NCBI GenBank assembly: GCA_002212725.1 | Contig: MTCR01000108.1 | Span: 1 to 64,000, forward strand | Length of the DNA stretch: 64,000 bases | From: Sphingobacteriales bacterium TSM_CSM | GTDB taxonomy: Bacteria > Bacteroidota > Bacteroidia > Chitinophagales > UBA2359 | Direction: 5' to 3' | Shown here: positions 55,626 through 63,094 of the stretch, in pieces | How the letters are laid out: each line of letters begins with the position of its first letter | How positions within the stretch are numbered: position 1 is the first letter of the stretch | Made by a program: the position numbers and the translations under genes | Notes under the pieces: model-generated | The model's input: the letters and a program-made list of their open reading frames with translations, nothing else | Databases searched by the model: none | Told to the model about the DNA's origin: nothing

Positions 55626-56897
55626 TTATTCTATTTGTAAAAATGCTTTTACCAGACTTAAACTATGCCGTAGTTTTGTCTCAAATGACCTATATCTGCG
55701 AGCATTTTTTTCAGTACCTGCGTGGTTGATATCGTTTCTATAATCCTTTAAGGCATTGTACGCAGGCTCTAACCCTATAAACGAAGGGTGTGTTTGTATG
55801 ATTTTAATTATGGCATGGTCAACATTTCGCCAATATTTTTCGGGCATATTTTTACAATTCATCGCATCGGCAATCAGCTTTCTATTGTCTTTAAACACCT
55901 GCTTATTGTAGCCTGTTTGGGTACAAATATAGCTGATAATGGTTTCCTGTAATAAGGTGATGCCTTGTTGAATAAGGTTGTGATTTAAGCACCATTCAGC
56001 TGCATAAAAACCGTTTACCACATCGGGCCGGGTAAATTTACCCAACTCCTGTTGCAACTTGCCCAATACGCGTTTCATGGCCTCGCTTTCTACCCGATTT
56101 TCAATATTTTTCAGTTCGGCAACCAAATCGCTGAACAGCCGGGCATTTTCTAACTCAGATCCTCTAACGGTAGAAAAAGCGCCTCCTATGTTTGATAAAA
56201 TAGCAGATAAGTTGCCAAACCCTTGTCTTTCCGATAATTTTGCAAGTTGCCGGGTGTTGCCGTGGTAAATGAAATCGTTAGCAGCTATTGTCCACTCCTG
56301 AAGCCTGACCATTTCGGTTAGGTAAAGAATAGGCGCTATGCGGTCTGCCGGATTAGGATACTGTTGTTGAATAGCAAAAGCAGAACCCAATGCCTCAAAA
56401 GCGCCATACATGACCGACTCAATAACCACATCATTCAACAAAAAAGAAGCATAATTTACCAATACCGAGCCAAACATGGGTATAGACCTGAACGCATTGG
56501 TAATATCTAAATGCACATGGTCGTTGTTGGTTAAAACATCGTAGATGTTACTGAAGATGAGTTGGTTGTCTTTATCGGTAAATCCTTCGGGAATAGTTTT
56601 ATCCACAACTTGGCAACCAAGGTTTAACTTTTGCAGTTTAGCCCGAAGTCCTTCTTGGTCAGCGGGGTCATCTTTGTAATTAGCCCCCTCCCAGTTAGTA
56701 ACCCTTGACCCTCTTTCGCCCTCAGTCATAAAAATATAAATGCAATCATGGGCGCTCCAATTGGCACACAAATTTTCGCAAATTGCTTCCTGCACAAACC
56801 GCACTACAGCAGACGTTTTATCGGGAAACCGATACCGGCAATTCAGGTATTTGTTATTGCCCAAAAAGGTGATGAGTACGTTTCGGTTTTGTTGCAT
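55626..56897 (-). CDS. csx2: Csx2/TIGR02221-type CARF-HEPN ribonuclease
   Basis: About 423 residues from ATG 56895-56897; a longer frame to 56939 runs further into the HicB-like gene. The N-terminus RNVLITFLGNNKYLNCRY and VHLDITNAFRSIPMFGS are typical of the TIGR02221 (Csx2) CARF domain, which binds cyclic oligoadenylates. The C-terminal HEPN domain carries the R-x4-H motif RNDINH (R387-H392 from the chosen start) for metal-independent RNA cleavage. Such proteins are ancillary effectors activated by Cmr2/Cas10 products. Base composition is host-like, unlike the cmr core. Confidence 0.88.
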   Translation of the reverse strand: MQQNRNVLITFLGNNKYLNCRYRFPDKTSAVVRFVQEAICENLCANWSAHDCIYIFMTEGERGSRVTNWEGANYKDDPADQEGLRAKLQKLNLGCQVVDKTIPEGFTDKDNQLIFSNIYDVLTNNDHVHLDITNAFRSIPMFGSVLVNYASFLLNDVVIESVMYGAFEALGSAFAIQQQYPNPADRIAPILYLTEMVRLQEWTIAANDFIYHGNTRQLAKLSERQGFGNLSAILSNIGGAFSTVRGSELENARLFSDLVAELKNIENRVESEAMKRVLGKLQQELGKFTRPDVVNGFYAAEWCLNHNLIQQGITLLQETIISYICTQTGYNKQVFKDNRKLIADAMNCKNMPEKYWRNVDHAIIKIIQTHPSFIGLEPAYNALKDYRNDINHAGTEKNARRYRSFETKLRHSLSLVKAFLQIE

Positions 56898-57063
56898 TGT
56901 AGGAGTAGCGTATCCATTCAGCGATAATCTGCTCGGCATTTTCCAAGGCTTCAGAGTATGTTTTTCCGTCTGACATGCAGTCTGCTAATTCAGGCACTTC
57001 CGCAATATACGACAGGTCGTTTTCGCTCCAGTAAATAATGATTTCGTATTTAAAAGGTGCCAT
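56854..57063 (-). CDS. HicB-like antitoxin family protein
   Basis: A 69-residue protein with the HicB fold: KYEIIIYWSENDLSYIAEVPELADC then SDGKTYSEALENAEQIIAEWI (compare fvaevPelpGc and GdTpeEAl in HicB). It lacks a C-terminal DNA-binding domain, and no hicA gene is found on either side. Its last 44 bases overlap the csx2 coding sequence in another frame, so the two may be translationally coupled. It could be an orphan antitoxin or a regulator recruited into the CRISPR locus. Confidence 0.8.
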   Translation of the reverse strand: MAPFKYEIIIYWSENDLSYIAEVPELADCMSDGKTYSEALENAEQIIAEWIRYSYNATKPKRTHHLFGQ

Positions 57064-57178
57064 CGGTTTATTTGTTTGTTAAAATGTGATCAACAAACCG
57101 CATTTCCTGCAAGTACTCGGCGCAATAACTTTACTATTTTACTCATTTAGTATTTTTGAAGCAATACAAAGCGTTTTC

Positions 57179-57769
57179 TTATAGCTTTATATTTCCGTTT
57201 TCATCTAATAAATCGGGGTTAATCCAGCCGCCGTTGGGCTGTAACCCTTTTTTCCAATGCTCCTCCTGTTCCGGTGTCATTTGCACAGGTTTTTTTTCCC
57301 ATTCCTCCACTAAATCTTTGCAGGTACAATACTCCAAACCCCATGGACATTGTTCCGGTTCATAATGGCAAAACTCTAAGTGCAAATGCCCTACCGATGT
57401 ATAGCTTACAGGGTGTTCTCTCCAGTAGTTGCGAAATGCGCGGTACAATAATTTAGCGGGCACATTGTCCGGAAAATCGGCAAGTATATTAAATGCCTGC
57501 CAGAGGTTCAGAATGGCATGGCAAAGGCTTTCGGCTTGTTTGTTGGTTAGCAGCTCAACGGGCGGCAGCGCATCGGGCGATATGCCAAACAGTTCTTCCA
57601 TTGGTTGTTCATCGCCCATTTCCCACTCTATAATGTAGTCTAAGCCTCCTTTGTATTTAGGATCTGCGGCGGGGTGGTTTGGGTACAGCAAGGCATAATC
57701 TTTTGGCGGAGGCAGGTTGTTTTGCGCGGTTTTAAGGTCTTGGAGGAGCTGGGTGATGTAGGTTTGCAT
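57179..57769 (-). CDS. uncharacterised protein with Cys-rich C-terminal motif
   Basis: A 196-residue soluble protein I do not recognise. N-terminal helix MQTYITQLLQDLKTA, a middle part with PVELLTNKQAESLCHAILNLWQAF and PAKLLYRAFRNYW, and a C-terminal motif LEFCHYEPEQCPWGLEYCTC (C-x7-C-x6-C-x-C) that may bind metal. Proteins with a similar E-FC...C....YC-C ending occur widely in Bacteroidota, so the gene may be a passenger here. It lies ten bases downstream of cmr6 on the same strand, so it is probably in the cmr transcript. Confidence 0.7.
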   Translation of the reverse strand: MQTYITQLLQDLKTAQNNLPPPKDYALLYPNHPAADPKYKGGLDYIIEWEMGDEQPMEELFGISPDALPPVELLTNKQAESLCHAILNLWQAFNILADFPDNVPAKLLYRAFRNYWREHPVSYTSVGHLHLEFCHYEPEQCPWGLEYCTCKDLVEEWEKKPVQMTPEQEEHWKKGLQPNGGWINPDLLDENGNIKL

Positions 57770-57779
57770 GTTGCCGGTA

Positions 57780-58670
57780 TTAGGGTTCTTTCATGTATCC
57801 GTAGCCTACGGCGGTTTTTGCGCCGATGCCTTTATTGGTTAGAGCAGTTTCAAGCCAAGATTTAGCTTTGTCCAGTAATTGTTCATCGGCATATTTTTTT
57901 ATACCTATATAGAAAGTAAAAGCCACATCTTTTAAAGTTAAGAAAAGCACGGGATTGGGAGATAGCCAATCTGCGGGAGCTTTTCCCTCTGTGTAGTAGT
58001 CCTGATAATGATTATTCATTATGTCAGGTTGTACTGAGTTATTTGCTAACGCTTGGGGAAATGCATCAAAAAAAATGATTTTACCCTCATTTTTTTCCGT
58101 GCCAAAAATATCGTTGTAATCTTTCTTCGTTACTTTATCATCACCCAATTTTTCATTTTCATTTTCATCTTTAAGCATGTCTTGTGCGTAATGATTTGTA
58201 ATACCTTTTATGCTACTTGCCGGCAAATACGGAAAACCATAGACGTGGTGCAATGTAATGCCATTTTCAAAAACTGATGCATTGCCAATACCAATAGCTA
58301 AACGCCAATCGGTTGTTAATGGTATTGCTTCGTGTTTAGAGCACAAACCCTCTACGGATAATTCGGTTTGAATTTGACAATATTCTAAGTCAACTTTGTT
58401 AAATTGATGAATGGTGACATCTAAATACCATTCTTGCTCACTGAACTTCTTTCCAGTTTTATACTTTTTGACATAGAATGCTGGCTTAATCGCCTTCTTG
58501 CCATTTATTAAAATAGAAAGATCATCAGAATCTTCAAACCTGTCTTTATTGAAAAAATTTGCACACTTAAATAGTTTCAAAGAGAAGTTGTCTACTTGCC
58601 TCAAATTAAGCAATTGGCGCACATTTTCTGGAAGTGCTGTGTTTTTTATATTGAACAGGTTATTCATCAT
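57780..58670 (-). CDS. cmr6: Cmr6, type III-B RAMP protein
   Basis: About 296 residues from ATG 58668-58670 (or 58667); a longer frame to 58715 lies inside cmr5. RAMP features are LAIGIGNASVFENGITLHHVYG-region, with the substrate/backbone loop FPYLPASSIKGITNHYA and the C-terminal glycine-rich GIGAKTAVGYGYM. Cmr6 sits with Cmr1 at the 3' end of the crRNA in the Cmr complex. The start overlaps the end of cmr5 by 11 bases. Clearly A+T-rich. Confidence 0.9.
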   Translation of the reverse strand: MMNNLFNIKNTALPENVRQLLNLRQVDNFSLKLFKCANFFNKDRFEDSDDLSILINGKKAIKPAFYVKKYKTGKKFSEQEWYLDVTIHQFNKVDLEYCQIQTELSVEGLCSKHEAIPLTTDWRLAIGIGNASVFENGITLHHVYGFPYLPASSIKGITNHYAQDMLKDENENEKLGDDKVTKKDYNDIFGTEKNEGKIIFFDAFPQALANNSVQPDIMNNHYQDYYTEGKAPADWLSPNPVLFLTLKDVAFTFYIGIKKYADEQLLDKAKSWLETALTNKGIGAKTAVGYGYMKEP

Positions 58671-59133
58671 CACCTCCTTCTTCCTCTGTGGTATTTTTTT
58701 CGGGTTCGTCATCAATTAGTCCATCGGCAAAGCGTTTTAGCCAAGATAGCAAACTTAGTACCTTTTTAGTAAGTGCGCGATATTCTTGTGAATTTTGGGC
58801 AATGATATGTTTAGCTAAATCGGTACTGCCTATATCATCTTGCAAATACTCACTAATTTGTTGATAAATAAGGTCATAGGCATTTTTAGGCTTATTGCTT
58901 GCTGCTTTTTTAGAGAGTATAAAAGCAAAGGTAACCCCCAAGCCATTGTTTTGAATCATGGCAGGCAATTTTTTGACATAAGATTTATACTTTTCATCTT
59001 TATACTCTTCCGACCCTACCTGTGCCGTTTTTTTTGCTTTTGCAGCATCATAGATTTCTTTACCCTGCTCTGCAAATTTAAAAGCTTTTACAGCTATTTC
59101 GTTTTCAATATGTTTGATATGTGTCATGGTCAA
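58660..59133 (-). CDS. cmr5: Cmr5, type III-B small subunit
   Basis: A 157-residue, mostly helical protein (IENEIAVKAFKFAEQ, VKKLPAMIQNNGLGVTFAFILSKK, YDLIYQQISEYLQDD) ending in a strongly acidic tail. The motif KLPAMIQNNGLG is characteristic of Cmr5. It lines the crRNA-target duplex as the belly subunit. It lies between cmr4 (32-base gap) and cmr6 (overlapping). Confidence 0.9.
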   Translation of the reverse strand: MTMTHIKHIENEIAVKAFKFAEQGKEIYDAAKAKKTAQVGSEEYKDEKYKSYVKKLPAMIQNNGLGVTFAFILSKKAASNKPKNAYDLIYQQISEYLQDDIGSTDLAKHIIAQNSQEYRALTKKVLSLLSWLKRFADGLIDDEPEKNTTEEEGGDDE

Positions 59134-59165
59134 TTGTAGTATGGTTTTGGAAATATGAATTCTGT

Positions 59166-60212
59166 TTAGTTGATTTTCACAATGCCTTTGCCTAGTGTTG
59201 TATTACTACCTATTTGCAAGATGTTATTAGCTTTTGTTAAGCCATTCACAAAAAACTCCATAACATCAGTCTCTGTTTTAAACTCTTTTTCAGTTCCATT
59301 TTCTTCGGAAGTTTTAAATTTAACCGTTTTTTCCTGAAATACTGGACTTGCCAACACCAAACAGTATAAGATGGTTTCGGAAGGCAAATATTCTTCGGTA
59401 AATAAAGCACCGCCTTTAACCACTCCTGTACTATTTTCTATTTTTATACGTGTGATAACCTCAGTAGAAAGTTCTACAAAATCGCGAAAATCATCATCGT
59501 GCAGTATGACAAGATGGTTGCTTATCTCTAAACCTGATAAGTTTTTGATACTTTCTGATATTTTAGCTAAATTGGGGTTGTCTTCACTACTTTTAACATC
59601 AAAAGCGTATTCTTCTAAAACGATGCTTGATTTAGCGCCTTTTGTAATGCATTTACCCTCAACTGAATAACATTCGCCGCTTTTTAAATTCATTTTTTGC
59701 ACTTCAGAATCAAGACTGGTTAAAGCTCCTTGCATAGCAGCTTCTAAGGTGCTTAGTTCTAGTTCGGCAACAAATTTTTCGAGTATACCCACACTTGTTA
59801 CCAAAGCATAAACACCTTTCATGCTTTTGATAGGAAAAAACAATAAGCGAGCATCGGTAAAACCTAATGCACCAGAGTATTCTTTGGCGAATGGTTTTAT
59901 TTCCTCATCAATACCTTCGTTATTTTTTCTTTTTTCAACTTTATCGAACTTATCTTTAACAGTATCTTCTTCGCCTTGTGGGTCATAACCAAACGTAAGA
60001 TGTATTTTCACCCTGTCATTAACAGATGTAGAAGGATATATATCCTCAAACCGCTGGCGCAAAGCTCCTTTTAGTGAAGATGCTTCGAATTTGGGGTAAT
60101 TGCTATGCCCTTCACGCTGTATGGGCAAATCTACTATGCCTAAATCACTTCCACTCCCTACATGTGTAGGAGTGAGGCATTGAATAAAAAGAGGTTTTGC
60201 TATTTTGAACAT
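59166..60212 (-). CDS. cmr4: Cmr4, type III-B backbone and target-RNA nuclease
   Basis: A 348-residue RAMP protein. Family landmarks are FIQCLTPTHVGSGSDLGIVDLPIQRE with the following PKFEASSLKGALRQRF loop, and the catalytic-thumb region with aspartates around residue 30. GALGFTDARLLFFPIKSMKGVYALVTS is the conserved central block. Cmr4 repeats along the crRNA and cuts target RNA at six-base intervals. It follows the CARF-nuclease gene by 52 bases. Confidence 0.93.
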   Translation of the reverse strand: MFKIAKPLFIQCLTPTHVGSGSDLGIVDLPIQREGHSNYPKFEASSLKGALRQRFEDIYPSTSVNDRVKIHLTFGYDPQGEEDTVKDKFDKVEKRKNNEGIDEEIKPFAKEYSGALGFTDARLLFFPIKSMKGVYALVTSVGILEKFVAELELSTLEAAMQGALTSLDSEVQKMNLKSGECYSVEGKCITKGAKSSIVLEEYAFDVKSSEDNPNLAKISESIKNLSGLEISNHLVILHDDDFRDFVELSTEVITRIKIENSTGVVKGGALFTEEYLPSETILYCLVLASPVFQEKTVKFKTSEENGTEKEFKTETDVMEFFVNGLTKANNILQIGSNTTLGKGIVKIN

Positions 60213-60264
60213 AATATTGTATTTTTCGTTTGTTAAATTACTATGTGTGTCAATTATTCTTGTT

Positions 60265-61893
60265 TTAGGTTTGATGAGATGGAAAAGTCAAATCTTCCCA
60301 ATCCCAATCTTTCCAGTTTTCGCCATTGTAAAAATTAGTAAAATTAAGTTTACCTGTTGTAGTATCAAAATTAATAGGAATCTTAATGCTAACAGCCCTA
60401 AATTTTGTTTTTCGTTTAAAACTAAGCGAATTAATTTTGTGCAAATGGGTAATTATCTTATCTAGATGTGGACTAGAAAACTTTTTGTCATGGGTAATGT
60501 TTTTTAGCGTAAACTTAAAAACAATAAAGAGTAGTTCTATTTCCTCATTGTCTTTTAAAATTTCTTCTAGTGCTTTTGCTCTTGCTATTTGCTGATGTAG
60601 ATAATCCTTATTTCCCCCAATTTCTTTTTGATAATCACATGCAGCGTTAAATGCCTTAGATTCGCCCCACACATACACGATATTTTTATCTCCTGCTTTC
60701 TTTATCACCTTTTCATCTTCTGCCCTCTTTATCAAAGGGATATCCATATCGCCAATTTCTGTTTGTTTAGTTCCCTTGTCAGTTAATTCCACTTCCTTTG
60801 TACTATTGAGTTTAAAAAAATGATGTTTTAGCTGAAGCGGTTTGGTAGTTTCATAATCTTTTACTAACAAGGGTTTTTGGAGATAAATATCAAAGTATTT
60901 ATATAGAATGTGCTCCATAATAAAACCACTATTGCCATCTACTGGAATATTTGCAATAATTTTTGCAAAAGCACTTTCTTTGAGTTCAGTTTTTTTCCAA
61001 GTTACTAAGTTATAATCAATTAGTAGCTTTAATACTTGATGTAATTCGACAGGCTTTTTTTTGACCTCCTCATTGCAGTTTTGAGATAGTATGTAACGTT
61101 GTTTATCATTATCAAATTGTGCGTTATTCTCAAAAACCTCCAATGCAATATCTTGAAGGTTTTCTTTAAGGAAATAATTTTTCCAACAAGGTTTTAGGGC
61201 TTCTACTATATCCCAGTCTAGGTTAATGGGCAAATTACCCACAGTAATCAAGTCGTTGCTATCTTCGTAGATGTACTTAAGTTGCAAGCCTTTTATTTGC
61301 CCAATAATGGTCATAAAAGGAATAAGGGCTTTATAGCCACCTGTAATGTTGAGGATAGTATTATCTTTCGCGTTTTTGTTGACGTATTCAGTTTGTTCGT
61401 TGAGGGCTGTTGTTTGAAAATCGCTGCCGCTGTTTATGGTTAGACCCTCAATGCGCTTCAAATGAACGTGGTTATATCCTTGTCGCCTAAGTTCTTTTTC
61501 CAAAATCCACCCGCATAAATGTCCATCAAAAGTGGATGTTGTTAGTAGATGAATAGTTACCTTAGCTTTATCAGTAGAGCCTACTATTTGCTTAATAGAT
61601 TTAAGCTCGGCTGATGTATCATCTCCTTTTTTCCCTATCCATGTACTTATTTTATTGACAAAAGATTCTGTTTTTGCTTGCTGGCGTTGAATTGCCAGCC
61701 AAGTAGTTTCATTGAACGCTTTTCGACCATTATTCTTTTCAGGTTCATTTTTTTTGTCATTATATTTACACCAAACCAACTCTTTATCCCAAAATTTCTG
61801 AAACTCGGAATCTACAGCATCTTGTATATAGTTAGTAAACAAAGATGTCCCAACTGTTGATATAATAATCATCGGTTTTTCAGTATTAGTCAT
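60265..61893 (-). CDS. CARF domain fused to PD-(D/E)xK-type nuclease
   Basis: A 542-residue protein. The N-terminal CARF domain (about 1-230) has IISTVGTSLFTN (10-21) and LNITGGYKALIPFMT (181-195), the ligand-site signatures of the APE2256 (Cas_APE2256) CARF type. The C-terminal part has a layout of a PD-(D/E)xK nuclease: GFIMEHILYKYF with Glu327, EIGDMDIPLI with Asp384, and VWGESKAF with Glu411-x-Lys413. The ATG overlaps the cmr3 stop by eight bases (ATGACTAA), so the pair is translationally coupled. It probably cuts DNA or RNA on binding cyclic oligoadenylate, like Card1/Can2, but the APE2256-type CARF makes it a different arrangement. Nuclease assignment is by eye. Confidence 0.8.
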   Translation of the reverse strand: MTNTEKPMIIISTVGTSLFTNYIQDAVDSEFQKFWDKELVWCKYNDKKNEPEKNNGRKAFNETTWLAIQRQQAKTESFVNKISTWIGKKGDDTSAELKSIKQIVGSTDKAKVTIHLLTTSTFDGHLCGWILEKELRRQGYNHVHLKRIEGLTINSGSDFQTTALNEQTEYVNKNAKDNTILNITGGYKALIPFMTIIGQIKGLQLKYIYEDSNDLITVGNLPINLDWDIVEALKPCWKNYFLKENLQDIALEVFENNAQFDNDKQRYILSQNCNEEVKKKPVELHQVLKLLIDYNLVTWKKTELKESAFAKIIANIPVDGNSGFIMEHILYKYFDIYLQKPLLVKDYETTKPLQLKHHFFKLNSTKEVELTDKGTKQTEIGDMDIPLIKRAEDEKVIKKAGDKNIVYVWGESKAFNAACDYQKEIGGNKDYLHQQIARAKALEEILKDNEEIELLFIVFKFTLKNITHDKKFSSPHLDKIITHLHKINSLSFKRKTKFRAVSIKIPINFDTTTGKLNFTNFYNGENWKDWDWEDLTFPSHQT

Positions 61894-63094
61894 TAGTATT
61901 AAAATTGGGATTTAAATTGCCCATGTAAGCAATGCCAAATCCTTGTTTTTTAAAATTAGGATCTCTACACAAGCTTTTTTGATGAAAATTGATGAGCAGT
62001 TTGGATTTATCTGAATTGTTAATTAGTTTGAAATAGTAAACACTGCCTGCAGGTATTGCCCGATACATAGTTTTAGGTTTTTTAGTGGCTAAATCGAAAC
62101 CGCCTATAGATATTGGTTTTCCTACAAAGGCTGTTATCAATTGCATTTCGATTCCTTTCCATACGGCAATACGTGTAACAGCATCATAACTATCAAAATC
62201 AGGTAGCCATCCTTCATTTTTTATAGTGGTATTTGGCACAAAAACACAAGGCGTGGCAAAGTAGATTTTAAAGTACACATCATCATTTTCCTCTACTAAT
62301 GGTGTTTTGATGTCTATTGACAATAAGGGTTTTTCATTTTGTTCTTCTCCTCCCTGTTTCAGAGGAAGCGTTTTAGCTGTTTCATCAGTACAGACTACAG
62401 TTTTGCCTTCTGCCCCTAATCGTAGCCATTTTGAAGCAGGAAAAAAATTAGTTACTAACAAAAACGAAAAGCGTTGGTTTTCTTTTTCTAAACGTGACAT
62501 ATTAACACGATATAAATGCCCTTCTTCGGTGCTTTGCCGTTCATTATTTAATGCGTTACCAATTTTTGATTCGGTATTTATTAGGTTGTCTGTAATAGAA
62601 AATGCCACTTTATCAAGTTGTAAATAGTTGTTCAACTCCTCAATACTTAAGTAACCTTCGGGTTGTTCTAACTGTTCCTCATCGTCACAATGATCAGCTA
62701 TTGAATTCACTTGGACATTAGATAATACTACTTTACATAACTTTTCAGCAGCAAAACTTAGTCTATCTTTTCTTCCTTCTTTATAGTGTACCAAATCTAA
62801 TGGAATTGGCAATAAAGGAGTTAGGTTGCTTGCTTCATTTTTATTGTACAGTCTATTATCGTTTTCTTCTTTTAGGTAATAAATACCCGTAATTTCGATG
62901 CTCGCGGTCTCTGTTGATGCATTAGATAACAGATGTAAATTGTCTGCCAAAAAAGCACTACACAATGCTCCGTGAAATACAGATGGCGGTGGAGGAAATA
63001 TACCCGTTGCAAAGGTATCGTCACCCATCGAAAATGGCTTACCATCTCTAAAAAAAAGAGTATCTACTGCTTGAAGTTTTAATAAGTAGGTCAT
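61886..63094 (-). CDS. cmr3: Cmr3, type III-B crRNA 5'-handle binding RAMP
   Basis: A 402-residue protein beginning YLLKLQAVDTLFFRDGKPFSMGDDTFATGIFPPPPSVFHGAL-type sequence (residues 3-44), diagnostic for Cmr3. A glycine-rich region near the C-terminus (KPISIGGFDLATKKPKTMYRAIPAGSVYYF segment) is also typical. Cmr3 caps the 5' tag of the crRNA together with Cmr2. Its ATG overlaps the cmr2 stop (ATGA at 63091-63094). Confidence 0.92.
   Translation of the reverse strand: MTYLLKLQAVDTLFFRDGKPFSMGDDTFATGIFPPPPSVFHGALCSAFLADNLHLLSNASTETASIEITGIYYLKEENDNRLYNKNEASNLTPLLPIPLDLVHYKEGRKDRLSFAAEKLCKVVLSNVQVNSIADHCDDEEQLEQPEGYLSIEELNNYLQLDKVAFSITDNLINTESKIGNALNNERQSTEEGHLYRVNMSRLEKENQRFSFLLVTNFFPASKWLRLGAEGKTVVCTDETAKTLPLKQGGEEQNEKPLLSIDIKTPLVEENDDVYFKIYFATPCVFVPNTTIKNEGWLPDFDSYDAVTRIAVWKGIEMQLITAFVGKPISIGGFDLATKKPKTMYRAIPAGSVYYFKLINNSDKSKLLINFHQKSLCRDPNFKKQGFGIAYMGNLNPNFNTND

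Noticed and set aside
58671-58715. 5' extension of cmr6
   Set aside because: It lies fully inside cmr5; ATG 58670 or 58667 overlaps the cmr5 stop as usual for coupled genes.
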